DNA from: Mesorhizobium sp.
GTDB lineage: Bacteria > Pseudomonadota > Alphaproteobacteria > Rhizobiales > Rhizobiaceae
DNA: 64,000 nt
Direction: 5' to 3'
Assembly: GCF_017306585.1 (NCBI RefSeq)
Contig: NZ_JAFKIC010000121.1
Coordinates: 1-64,000, forward strand
The translations under genes were made by a program, and so were the position numbers. Of the stretch, positions 50,050 to 58,677 are shown piece by piece. The number at the start of each line of letters is the position of its first letter. Positions within the stretch are counted from its first letter, which is position 1. The notes beneath the pieces were generated by a model. It saw only the letters and a program-made list of their open reading frames with translations. It ran no database searches and was not told where the DNA came from.

Positions 50050-52611
50050 ATGGCAGAGTTTCCGAAAAAGGCGAAGGTCGTCATCGTTGGCCTTGGCGGT
50101 ATTGTCGGCGCATCGATCGCCCATCATCTGATCGAACGCGGCTGGACCGACATTGTCGGCATCGACAAGTCGGGAATCCCGACCGACATCGGCTCGACGG
50201 CGCATGCCTCGGATTTCTGCTACACGACCAGCCATGATTTCCTGTCCTGCTGGACGACGCTCTATTCCATCGATTTCTACGAGAAGATGGGCCACTACGC
50301 CCGCGTCGGCGGTCTCGAAGTGGCTCGCGTCGGCGACGACAGCCGCATGGACGAGATCAAGCGCAAGATCGCCTCCGCCAAGTCTTTCGGCACCCGCGCG
50401 CGGCTGATCGAGCCGGCAGAGATCAAGGAAAAATTCCCGCTGATCGAGGAGCATCTGGTGCAGGGCGGCCTTTGGGATCCGGATGCCGGCCTCGTCATTC
50501 CGCGCTCGCAGACAGTTGCCGGCAAGCTCGTCGACCAGGCCGAAGCGTCAGGCAAGCTGAAGTCCTTCGCCAACACGCCGGCGAAGTCGCTGGTGGTCAA
50601 GGATGGACGCATCAGCGCCGTGGTGACCGACCGCGGCACCATCGAGGCCGACTATGTCATCGTTTGCGCTGGCATATGGGGCCGGCTGATCGCGGAAATG
50701 GTCGGCGAGGACCTGCCTGTCATGCCGATCGACCATCCGCTGACTTTCTTCGGCCCGTATACGGAATTCGCCGGCACCGGCAAGGAGATCGGCTGGCCGC
50801 TGCTGCGCGACCAGGGCAACTCGGCCTATATGCGCGATACGGGCGACCCCAAGACAGCCGAGGGCGGGCAGATCGAATGGGGTTACTACGAGGAGACCAA
50901 TCCGCGCCTCTGCCACCCGCGCGATTTGCTGGAGAAAGATCAGGCGCGGCTGTCGCCGTCGCAGCGCGACCTAGACATGGAGCAGATCCTGGCCCCGCTG
51001 GAACGCGCCATGGAACTGACGCCGATCCTGGGCGAACTCGGCTACAACGAAAGCCATTCCTTCAACGGTCTGCTGCAGGTGACCGCCGATGGCGGTCCGT
51101 CCATGGGCGAAAGCCAGAAGGTGAGGGGCCTGTGGTATGCCGTCGCCATCTGGGTCAAGGACGGCCCGGGCATGGGCAAGCTCATCGCCGACTGGATGAC
51201 CGACGGCCGTACCTCGATCGACCACCACGCCATCGACTATGCGCGTTTCTATCCGCACCAGACGAAGGAACAGTTCATCTGGGACCGCTGCACCGAAACG
51301 GCGATGAAGGTCTACAATCCGGCCGTGCACCCGCGCGAACCCTTCTCCAAGGGCCGTAATATCAGGCGTTCGCCGTTCTGGGAGCGCGAGAAGGAACTGG
51401 GCGGCTATTTCATGGAACTGGGCGGCTGGGAGCGCGCCCATGGCTATGCCGCCAACGAGCATCTTCTGGAAAAATACGGCAACCGCGTGCCGGTGCGCGA
51501 GAACGAATGGGACAACCGCCATTTCTGGCGCGTTTCCAATGCCGAGCACCTGGCGATGAGCGAGGATTGCGGCATCGTCAACCTCTCGCACTTCTCCATG
51601 TACGATGTTGAAGGACCCGACCATGTCGCGCTGCTGGAGTGGCTGTGCGCGGCCAAGATCGGCGGCGACAACAACATCGGCAAGGGCATCTACACCCACT
51701 TCCTCGACGAGGAAGGTATGGTGCGCGCCGACTTCACCGTCATCCGCATGGCCGACCGCTGCCGGGTGATCGACGGCGCCGATGCTGGCCCGCGTGACTT
51801 CCGCTACATGCAGCGAACCGCGCAGGACAAGGGCTTCGACGTCACCGTTACGGACGTGACCGAGAAATACGTCACCGTCGGCATCTGGGGCCCGAATGCG
51901 CGCACTACGCTGCAGAAGGTGGTCGAGAATCCCGATGGGCTCTCGCTGGAAAACTTCCCCTTCGCCGCGATCAAGCCGATCCGTATCGGCGGCAAGGACG
52001 TCACCGCCTTCCGCATCTCCTATGTCGGGGAGCAGGGCTGGGAACTGCATATGCGCTACGAGGACGGGCTTGCCGTCTGGGACGCGCTGCGCTCCACCGG
52101 GGTGATGCCGTTCGGCGTCGAGACCTATGCCAATACGCGTCGCATGGAAAAGAGCTTGCGGCTACAGAACGCGGACCTTCTGACCGAATACAATCTGCTG
52201 GAAGCCGATCTCGCGCGTCCGAAGGTCAAGGAGAACGATTTCTGCGGCAAGGCCAAGCATGTCGAGTATCGCGAGCGGAAAAACCAGCCGGCGACACTGT
52301 GCACGCTGGTGATGACCGAGAATACGGACTCCAAGGGCGTCGCGCGCTACCCGGTCGGCATCATGCCGGTGCTCGACCCGGTGACCGGCGAGACGCTGGT
52401 CGATGAACTCGGCCGCCGCTCCTTCACCACATCGGTCGCCTATGGCCCGACCATCGGCAAGAACATCGCGCTCGCCTATCTGCCGCATGCCTATGCGCAG
52501 GAAGGCCGCAAGCTCAACGTCGAATATTTCGGCGAGACCTATCCGGTCGAGGTCGCGGGCGTCGGCTACAAGCCGCTCTACGATCCGGAAAACCTCAAGC
52601 CGCGCAGCTAA
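50050..52611 (+). CDS. FAD/GcvT-type amine demethylase, third copy (variant flavin site)
   Basis: An 853-residue FAD/GcvT fusion, the longest of the three in this window. The FAD fold begins VVIVGLGGIVGASIAHHLIERG (an extra Leu in the glycine loop). The covalent-flavin site is altered: where the others have S-T-W-H-A-A-G, this one has GSTAHASDF, keeping a His but losing the Trp. The C-terminal half is GcvT-like (SYVGEQGWELHMRYEDG). It probably demethylates an N-methyl compound, perhaps different from sarcosine. It stands alone, with a strong terminator after it. Confidence 0.84.
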   Translation: MAEFPKKAKVVIVGLGGIVGASIAHHLIERGWTDIVGIDKSGIPTDIGSTAHASDFCYTTSHDFLSCWTTLYSIDFYEKMGHYARVGGLEVARVGDDSRMDEIKRKIASAKSFGTRARLIEPAEIKEKFPLIEEHLVQGGLWDPDAGLVIPRSQTVAGKLVDQAEASGKLKSFANTPAKSLVVKDGRISAVVTDRGTIEADYVIVCAGIWGRLIAEMVGEDLPVMPIDHPLTFFGPYTEFAGTGKEIGWPLLRDQGNSAYMRDTGDPKTAEGGQIEWGYYEETNPRLCHPRDLLEKDQARLSPSQRDLDMEQILAPLERAMELTPILGELGYNESHSFNGLLQVTADGGPSMGESQKVRGLWYAVAIWVKDGPGMGKLIADWMTDGRTSIDHHAIDYARFYPHQTKEQFIWDRCTETAMKVYNPAVHPREPFSKGRNIRRSPFWEREKELGGYFMELGGWERAHGYAANEHLLEKYGNRVPVRENEWDNRHFWRVSNAEHLAMSEDCGIVNLSHFSMYDVEGPDHVALLEWLCAAKIGGDNNIGKGIYTHFLDEEGMVRADFTVIRMADRCRVIDGADAGPRDFRYMQRTAQDKGFDVTVTDVTEKYVTVGIWGPNARTTLQKVVENPDGLSLENFPFAAIKPIRIGGKDVTAFRISYVGEQGWELHMRYEDGLAVWDALRSTGVMPFGVETYANTRRMEKSLRLQNADLLTEYNLLEADLARPKVKENDFCGKAKHVEYRERKNQPATLCTLVMTENTDSKGVARYPVGIMPVLDPVTGETLVDELGRRSFTTSVAYGPTIGKNIALAYLPHAYAQEGRKLNVEYFGETYPVEVAGVGYKPLYDPENLKPRS

Positions 52612-52638
52612 GGCTCGGACGTATAATTCTTGAGTGTG

Positions 52639-52670
52639 AAAGCCCGGCCCAGGCCGGGCTTTTTCCTTTT
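52639..52670 (+). terminator. Rho-independent terminator
   Basis: AAAGCCCGGCC (52639-52649) pairs with GGCCGGGCTTT (52652-52662) around a minimal loop, then a T-rich run. It ends the FAD/GcvT transcript and lies immediately before the next ATG. Confidence 0.9.
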
Positions 52671-52672
52671 GT

Positions 52673-53533
52673 ATGATGAGATTCTCGCATAGCGTCGCGC
52701 GGGGCGGAGTGGACAGCTTGCAACGGTTCGGCTGGGATAAAAAGAGCGACGCGTTCGTGTTCAGAATGGATGAGGTTCCCGTTTATGTGAACTGGACTTT
52801 TGCCATTCCGGCCGTCCTGCCTTTCCTGACCGAGTGGTTGAAGCGACCTGGAACTGCCCTGACCCATACGGTCATACTCGCTGCACTTCTGTTCCTGTCG
52901 ATACTACTGCATGAACTTGCCCACGTTTGGGCAGCGCGGCGGCGAGGCATCGGTACGGAAAGGATAGACCTTTACGTGCTCGGCGGAATTGCCTGGTTCA
53001 AACCCGGCAAGACTTCGCCCTATGGCTGGGCATGGATCGCATTCGCGGGTCCTTTGGCAAACATCATTCTGGCCCTGGTGTTCGTTGCTGCGTACCATCT
53101 TGTTGCCCGGCCCTTGCCGGTCGAGACGGACGCCTTTTTCAATTCGCCGCCTCCAAGGTCTGACACCATTCTGGAATGGGCGCTTTGGCTTGGAGTGCTT
53201 GTGAATACGGCTTTGGCCATCCTCAATCTCCTGCCGGCCTTTCCGCTGGATGGCGGGGCGATCGCCAAGCGATTGCTTACGCCGCGCTTTGGCGCGGGTA
53301 ATGCTGCGCGGATCGTCGGCTTCTGCGGTGTCGTCCTCTCAATAGTGCGTTTTGTCGTCATGCTGGCAGCGGCAATAGCCGGGACCATGGTGTGGATCCC
53401 TCCGCCTTTCAAACCGAATTGGCGCGCGTTTCGTGGGCCAAGCCGAAAAAAGGCTCTTTCGCAGTTTCCGCCGGCCGATCCCGCCCCCGAAGTTGAATGG
53501 CGAGGCAAGGGCGGATGGCCCATCAAGAAGTGA
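52673..53533 (+). CDS. Site-2 protease family (M50) membrane metalloprotease
   Basis: A 286-residue inner-membrane protease. HELAH at about 80-84 provides zinc ligands, and NLLPAFPLDGG near residue 190 contains the Asp of the second motif. Three to five hydrophobic segments surround these motifs. S2P-like proteases cleave membrane-bound regulators; no partner is visible. The start is uncertain: the ATG pair at 52673-52678 lies right after a terminator and lacks a Shine-Dalgarno, so a start further in (for example Met32) cannot be excluded. Confidence 0.8.
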   Translation: MMRFSHSVARGGVDSLQRFGWDKKSDAFVFRMDEVPVYVNWTFAIPAVLPFLTEWLKRPGTALTHTVILAALLFLSILLHELAHVWAARRRGIGTERIDLYVLGGIAWFKPGKTSPYGWAWIAFAGPLANIILALVFVAAYHLVARPLPVETDAFFNSPPPRSDTILEWALWLGVLVNTALAILNLLPAFPLDGGAIAKRLLTPRFGAGNAARIVGFCGVVLSIVRFVVMLAAAIAGTMVWIPPPFKPNWRAFRGPSRKKALSQFPPADPAPEVEWRGKGGWPIKK

Positions 53534-53604
53534 CCTGGACTGCCTGCCAGCGGCATCCGTTACCAAGGCTTTTGTATCTGGCGATTTTGGCCTAGCTTCA
53601 CCCC

Positions 53605-54447
53605 ATGTCTGCCTATGCTGGACATCTCCTTTCCGGCTGTGCCGCGCTGGCGCTAATGCTGTGGCCCGCGCCGGAATCCCGCGCCGACGAGCCGGTCGAC
53701 GTCGAACTGGTGCTGGCGGTGGATGTTTCGCTGTCGATGTCGGACGAGGAGCTCGAAATCCAGCGTCACGGCTACGCGGCGGCATTGATGCATGACAATG
53801 TGCTGCGGGCGATCGCCGATGGCGCCCATGGCAAGATCGCCGTCACCTATGTCGAATGGGCCGGCACCACCTGGCAACGCGTCATCGTACCGTGGACGGT
53901 AATCGCAAGCCGGGATGATGCCGAGCAGGTGGTCGCGCAACTGTCCGCCCAGCCGCCGAACAGCGCCAGGCGCACCTCGATCTCCGGTGCGCTCGTGTTC
54001 GGCGCGGATCTCTTCGCTGAAAGCGGCTATCAGGGCACCAAGCGGGTCATCGATATTTCCGGCGACGGACCCAACAACCAGGGCGCGCCGGTCGATCTCA
54101 TTCGCGACGAGGTGGTCAGGCAGGGCATCATCATCAATGGCCTGCCGCTGATGACCCGAAGCGGTTTTTCCGGCGGTTACGACGTCAACGATCTCGATCG
54201 CTACTACAGCGACTGCGTCATCGGCGGCCCGGGCGCTTTCATGATCCCGGTCAACGACTGGACACAGTTTCCCGAAGCCGTCCGCCGCAAGCTGGTGCTG
54301 GAGCTTGCCGGGCCGGCCTCGCCGCAATGGGCGGCCGAGGAGGCCGATCATCCGCCGGTGCTGCTGGCGCAGGACAAGCCCGCCACCGACTGCCGGATCG
54401 GCGAGAAAATGTGGCGCAGTCGCGGCTGGATGCCCGATAGCCGTTAG
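53605..54447 (+). CDS. DUF1194 protein with von Willebrand A-like fold
   Basis: A 280-residue secreted or periplasmic protein. A signal peptide is at about 1-27 (LSGCAALALMLWPAPESRA). The VWA-like MIDAS residues are DVSLS (Asp40, Ser42, Ser44), and ISGDGPNN carries a later acidic site. DUF1194 proteins are common in rhizobia and of unknown function; metal-dependent adhesion is the usual idea. It stands between an M50 protease and a beta/gamma-crystallin-like gene, with no evident operon links. Confidence 0.85.
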   Translation: MSAYAGHLLSGCAALALMLWPAPESRADEPVDVELVLAVDVSLSMSDEELEIQRHGYAAALMHDNVLRAIADGAHGKIAVTYVEWAGTTWQRVIVPWTVIASRDDAEQVVAQLSAQPPNSARRTSISGALVFGADLFAESGYQGTKRVIDISGDGPNNQGAPVDLIRDEVVRQGIIINGLPLMTRSGFSGGYDVNDLDRYYSDCVIGGPGAFMIPVNDWTQFPEAVRRKLVLELAGPASPQWAAEEADHPPVLLAQDKPATDCRIGEKMWRSRGWMPDSR

Positions 54448-54546
54448 AGAAATTCCGGCTCGACCTCAGGCCCGGGAGCATTGGCAAATCGTCTGAGCCG
54501 CGCTATCCAGCCGGCGGGGGCCGCGGTTTAACCGAGGAAACATCAG

Positions 54547-54888
54547 ATGAAACGCCTTGCCATACTGACAGCTGTCGCGTCGGTGCTTTTTGCCGATGGC
54601 GCCGTCGCCCAATACAACGACCAGCCCGCCTGCGTCATGTTCGAGCACGTGAATTTTCGCGGGCGAGCACTCGAAATGGGGCCCGACGATTCGGTAAGTT
54701 TTCGTGGCGGCCAGTTCTGGAACGACCGCGTGTCGTCGGTGTTCGTTCGCCGCGGCTGCACGCTCGTCGCCTATGAGGATACGGACATGGGAGGGCGATC
54801 GATCGAGATCAGGCGCAGGGCCCGCGAGTTGGGCGGCTTCTGGAACGACCGGATCTCGTCGGCCGAATGCTATTGCAGCGGCTACTGA
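54547..54888 (+). CDS. Secreted beta/gamma-crystallin-family protein
   Basis: A 113-residue exported protein. The signal peptide is at about 1-21. Two crystallin repeats follow: CVMFEHVNFRGRALEMG (from residue 29) and CTLVAYEDTDMGGRSIEI (from residue 71). Both end in intact calcium-binding N/D-N/D-x-x-S/T-S motifs, NDRVSS (59-64) and NDRISS (100-105). Microbial members of this family bind calcium tightly and stabilise extracellular structure; some are toxin-like. Four cysteines are present. A single domain of two repeats is a complete fold. Confidence 0.85.
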   Translation: MKRLAILTAVASVLFADGAVAQYNDQPACVMFEHVNFRGRALEMGPDDSVSFRGGQFWNDRVSSVFVRRGCTLVAYEDTDMGGRSIEIRRRARELGGFWNDRISSAECYCSGY

Positions 54889-54984
54889 TGGCGTGGCCTG
54901 AGAGCTTCGTTCCATAAGGGCGACGGAAAGTCGAAGCGCGTCGCGTGATCGTGTCGACGCCGGGCCTTGGGCAGTCCCGGCGTT

Positions 54985-55851
54985 TCAAACAATGGCCGAC
55001 TGCCCCGCCATCGCAGCCTGGATCATTTTTTCGAACGCCGTGGCCATACCGGTCATCGATGCGACCTCGCCCGCGGACCTGGGGACTCTGCCCGGCGTCT
55101 TGTTGGCGTCCATCAGGTAGGATTTGCCATCGTGAACCGCGAAATCGAACTTGCCGTAGTCAAATCCCAGTTCTTCGCGGCGACGGCGCAGGTCTTCGGG
55201 GACCGGACAAGGCTCGCTGCGAAACACGCTGGGACCCTTGACCATGGAGTCGCGTGAAATAAAGCGCCCGCAGAAATCATAGTCGCCGCAAAAGACCCAG
55301 AAGCGCAGAGCGAAGCCATCGCTCTCGACTTCGGGCAAGAACCGTTCGACGAGGAAGTCCGGGTCGGCAAAAAAATCCTCGGGCACGTCCGACGCCCGAT
55401 CGAACAGCCGGTAGTCTTTCATGGCTTTTGCTGTGGGAAAGGGCGCCGGCCTACCGGCGCTCCGGGCCCGGCGATTGAGGCGCCATTCCGGGAAGCCGCC
55501 GCTGTTCAGGACAGATTTGACTATGACCGGTCCAGTCCAGCCGTCACCGCGCGCGACTCTTGCCTGGCTGATCCGTCCCTTCGAGATGTCGGTCACCGCA
55601 AGATTGAGGCAAAGCGGAAAGCCGCGCCCATAGTCGACATAGGCGGGGTCGACGCGCGTGGCGTCGACGTGAAGGACAGCGGCATCTCCCCTTATCCTGT
55701 TCGATGGCCCCCGCGCGATCGTCCAGGAGTGGCCGCGCATGCGCAGGTCTTCGAGAACTGCGTGGATCATATAGCCGCTTTCGGAACGGCGAAAAAACTT
55801 TCGTTCGATCAATCGGTCGAACTCGTGCGTTATCACCACGATGTGCGCCAT
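54985..55851 (-). CDS. ATP-grasp-like protein of unknown substrate
   Basis: A 288-residue protein. GPVIVK (about 107-112) carries a lysine of the ATP-grasp type, followed by FLVERFLP (the adenine-contact strand) and a C-terminal FDFAVHDGKSYLMDANKTPG with the D-x-N Mg2+ motif. It probably ligates a carboxylate to an amine or thiol using ATP. It is divergent from a methyltransferase over about 90 bases. The pairing hints at a small modified peptide or metabolite, but nothing proves this. Confidence 0.72.
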   Translation of the reverse strand: MAHIVVITHEFDRLIERKFFRRSESGYMIHAVLEDLRMRGHSWTIARGPSNRIRGDAAVLHVDATRVDPAYVDYGRGFPLCLNLAVTDISKGRISQARVARGDGWTGPVIVKSVLNSGGFPEWRLNRRARSAGRPAPFPTAKAMKDYRLFDRASDVPEDFFADPDFLVERFLPEVESDGFALRFWVFCGDYDFCGRFISRDSMVKGPSVFRSEPCPVPEDLRRRREELGFDYGKFDFAVHDGKSYLMDANKTPGRVPRSAGEVASMTGMATAFEKMIQAAMAGQSAIV

Positions 55852-55943
55852 GCGGCCCCCCGGCCATCTTTCGCTTCAGCAAGTGATAATATACTGGAAT
55901 CCGCCGGGGCAAGTGCATAGCACGACAGTTGGGGGCGAGGGGC

Positions 55944-56738
55944 ATGTCCGACCTGTGGGCCAATCTGTTCCGTACATGGGATCTCATAAAGCCGCCTCTG
56001 CGTCCGCCCGCCGACGTGGTCGGTGTGCTGAAACAGCTGATCGACACCAACAGCGCCGAGATGGCGCTGCTCGGCGTCACGCCGGAATTCGCACGGCTCG
56101 GCAAATCCCTGGTGGCGGTAGATGCCAACCCGCACATGATCGGTGCGCTGTGGATTGGCGATAGCGCAACCCGCAAGGCTGTTCTCGGAAACTGGCTCGA
56201 TCTTCCATTGCCGGACAAGGGCGTCGACGCCATCGTCGGCGACGGTTGTCTTTCGGCCGTGGTGAGCGAGGCACAGCGGCTTCGCTGCCTCGCGGAAATG
56301 GCCAGGGTGCTGAGACCGGGCGGCCGGGCGGCAATCAGGCTTTTTGCGCGCCCGGCAGCGACCGAACCGCTCGATGCGATAAGGGCAGATGCGCTGGGCG
56401 GCAGGATAAAGGCGCTTGCCGAGATCGTGCTGCGTACCGCGCTGTCGCTTCCTGTCGCAGCGCCCGACCATGGCCTGAAAATGTCGGCCGTCCTGGACGC
56501 AATCAACGGGATGTTCGGCGACCGCAAGGCGTTGATGGCGGCAGGCGGATGGCAGCCGGATGCCTTCGCCTTCATCGACCTTTACAAGGGGTCCGATACG
56601 ATCTGCTGCTGGCTGAACGAGGCCATCCACGTGGCGGAGGCTTCCCGTTACTTCGCCGACGTCAGTCTCGTGCCGAGCGGCACTTATCCGGTCGCGGATC
56701 GCTGCCCGATCCTTCTGCTTGGCTCGCCGCGACACTAG
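55944..56738 (+). CDS. SAM-dependent methyltransferase-like protein
   Basis: A 264-residue protein with a Rossmann-like methyltransferase core: LVAVDANPHMIGALW (adenosine-contact strand), LPDKGVDAIVGDGCLSAV, then EMARVLRPGGRAAIRLF, the class I methyltransferase post-motif block. The usual glycine-rich motif I is replaced by LLGVTPEFARLG, so binding of SAM may differ. The start at 55944 follows GGGGGCGAGG. It faces the ATP-grasp gene and may act on the same molecule. Confidence 0.72.
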   Translation: MSDLWANLFRTWDLIKPPLRPPADVVGVLKQLIDTNSAEMALLGVTPEFARLGKSLVAVDANPHMIGALWIGDSATRKAVLGNWLDLPLPDKGVDAIVGDGCLSAVVSEAQRLRCLAEMARVLRPGGRAAIRLFARPAATEPLDAIRADALGGRIKALAEIVLRTALSLPVAAPDHGLKMSAVLDAINGMFGDRKALMAAGGWQPDAFAFIDLYKGSDTICCWLNEAIHVAEASRYFADVSLVPSGTYPVADRCPILLLGSPRH

Positions 56739-56822
56739 CGGAGACCCGCGTGCGTTTGCCAGATCACGGTTCTGGGCCGAGCGGGTCAAGTCACGCCCAG
56801 ACCGAACACGTTCCTGTTGATT

Positions 56823-56839
56823 GACAGCCGCAGGCTGTC
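56823..56839. promoter_or_regulatory. Dyad in the leader of the second ABC transporter operon
   Basis: GACAGCC (56823-56829) and GGCTGTC (56833-56839) are a perfect 7-base inverted repeat with a 3-base gap, overlapping a TTGACA hexamer at 56821-56826. The -10 (AACAAT, 17 bases later) is poor. It may be an operator over the -35, or a small hairpin in the RNA leader. Confidence 0.45.
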
Positions 56840-56879
56840 CGTGAACAATTTCCTCAATAGAAACAAAAGGGGAACCGAT

Positions 56880-57830
56880 ATGAACAGAGTTGCCGTTTTC
56901 GCCACTGCATTGACGCTTGCCGCCGGCCTGTCCGCGCCGGTGATGGCCGCGACATCGGTCACCATCGGCATCAGCGGCTGGACCGGCTTCGCGCCGCTGA
57001 CGCTTGCCAAGCAGGCCGGCCTTTTCGAGAAGCATGGCCTCGACGTGACCTTGAAGAAGGTGCCGCAGGCAAGCCGTCCGCTCGCCATCGCCAGCGGCGA
57101 CCTGCAATGCGCCGCCACCACGGTCGAGACGTGGCTGGTGTGGAATGCCAGCGGGGTGACCACCAGGCAGATCTTCCAGCTCGATAAATCCTATGGCGCC
57201 GACGGCATTGTCGTGCGCAACGACATCAAGACCGTTGCCGACCTGAAGGGCAAGAATGTCGCGTCTTCGGCGCCTGGGACGTCGCCCTACTTCCTGCTGG
57301 CCTGGGTGCTGAACAAGAACGGCATGTCGACCAAGGACGTGACCGTCGTAAACCTGGAGCCGGACGCGGCGGCGCAGGCCTTCCTTGCCGGCCAGAACGA
57401 CGCGGCGGTCACCTATGAACCCTTCATCTCGGCTGTGCGCGACAAGGCCGACCAGGGCCACATCCTGGCGACCACGCTCGACTATCCGATGGTTCTCGAC
57501 ACGGTCGGCTGCACGCCCGAATTCCTCAAGGCCAATCCCGACGCCGCCAAGGCGCTTGCGGACAGCTATTTCGACGCGCTCGACCTGATCAAGAAGGATC
57601 CGCAGAAATCCTATGAGATCATGGGCGCCGACGTGAAGCAGTCGGCCAAGGAGTTCGAGGATTCGGCGAAATACCTGAAATGGGCCGACAAGGCCGAAAA
57701 CAAGCAGTTCTTCACCAAGGAATTTCCTGAATTCTCCAAAACCGCCGGCGAGCTGCTGCTGCAGATGGGACTGATCAAGGAAGCCCCCGACGTCACCACG
57801 CTGGCCGACACCAGCGCGGTGGCGAACTGA
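56880..57830 (+). CDS. ABC transporter substrate-binding protein (TauA/SsuA type)
   Basis: A 316-residue periplasmic receptor. Signal peptide at about 1-23 (MNRVAVFATALTLAAGLSAP ... MAA). The mature part starts TSVTIGISGWTGFAPLTLAKQAGLF, typical of nitrate/sulfonate/taurine receptors. AAAGGGG precedes the ATG. It is followed by permease and ATPase genes and, beyond the TetR gene, by a monooxygenase operon, suggesting import of that operon's substrate. The ligand itself cannot be read. Confidence 0.87.
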   Translation: MNRVAVFATALTLAAGLSAPVMAATSVTIGISGWTGFAPLTLAKQAGLFEKHGLDVTLKKVPQASRPLAIASGDLQCAATTVETWLVWNASGVTTRQIFQLDKSYGADGIVVRNDIKTVADLKGKNVASSAPGTSPYFLLAWVLNKNGMSTKDVTVVNLEPDAAAQAFLAGQNDAAVTYEPFISAVRDKADQGHILATTLDYPMVLDTVGCTPEFLKANPDAAKALADSYFDALDLIKKDPQKSYEIMGADVKQSAKEFEDSAKYLKWADKAENKQFFTKEFPEFSKTAGELLLQMGLIKEAPDVTTLADTSAVAN

Positions 57831-57897
57831 CCGTCTTGCCTTTGCCCATCACGCGGCGGCGCCCGGCGCCGCCGCTTTCTCGCGGACAAAGGATCCT

Positions 57898-58677
57898 GTG
57901 AAGATGCGCCCCCTGCATCCGGTGTCGCCGGGCATCCGAATGGTGCTCGGCATCTTGTTCTTCGTGCTGTTCGTCGCCTTCTGGGCCTGGATCACGCTTG
58001 GCGGCCACGTCAACCGCATCTTCCTCGCCGATCCGCTGTCGATGCTGAGGGACGGCTGGCGATTGCTGGTAGAGGACCGTTTCTGGCTCGACATACTGAT
58101 CACCATCTGGCGGGTCTTCGGCGGCTTTGTGCTGGCTTCGGTCGTCGCCGTGCCGCTCGGCATCGCCATGGGCGCCTGGAAGCCGGTGGAAGCGTTTCTC
58201 GAGCCCTTTGTCTCCTTCGCCCGCTATCTGCCGGCCTCGGCTTTCATTCCGCTGCTCATCCTGTGGGCGGGCATCGGCGAACTGGAAAAGCTGCTGGTCA
58301 TCTTCGTCGGATCAGTGTTCCAGATCATCCTGATCGTCGCCGTCAAGGTCGGGTCGACGCGGCGCGATCTGGTCGAGGCCGCCTATACGCTGGGCTCGAC
58401 CAACAACGGCATCGTCAAGCGCGTGATCCTGCCGGCCAACGCGCCCGAGATCGCCGAGACGCTGCGGCTGGTGCTCGGCTGGGCGTGGACCTATGTCATC
58501 GTCGCCGAACTGATCGGCTCGTCTTCCGGGATCGGCTACATGATCATCAACAGCCAGTCGCGGCTGGCGACCGGGCAGATCATCTTCGGCATCATCGTCA
58601 TCGGGCTGATCGGCCTGTTGTCCGATTTCGCCTTCAAGGCCTTCAACCGCTGGCTTTTTCCGTGGAGCCTGGCTTGA
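57898..58677 (+). CDS. ABC transporter permease (TauC/SsuC type)
   Basis: An inner-membrane permease of 259 residues with six hydrophobic helices and the coupling-loop block VEAAYTLGSTNNGIVKRVILPANAPEIAETLRL near residue 160-190. The GTG at 57898 is chosen because AAAGGA lies just upstream; an ATG two codons on is possible. It follows the receptor by 67 bases and overlaps the ATPase by four, completing one importer. Confidence 0.9.
   Translation: MKMRPLHPVSPGIRMVLGILFFVLFVAFWAWITLGGHVNRIFLADPLSMLRDGWRLLVEDRFWLDILITIWRVFGGFVLASVVAVPLGIAMGAWKPVEAFLEPFVSFARYLPASAFIPLLILWAGIGELEKLLVIFVGSVFQIILIVAVKVGSTRRDLVEAAYTLGSTNNGIVKRVILPANAPEIAETLRLVLGWAWTYVIVAELIGSSSGIGYMIINSQSRLATGQIIFGIIVIGLIGLLSDFAFKAFNRWLFPWSLA

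Noticed and set aside
52673..52678. ATG pair directly after the terminator as a certain start for the M50 protease
   Set aside because: No ribosome-binding sequence is present; kept as the start only for lack of a better supported one, not as a secure call.
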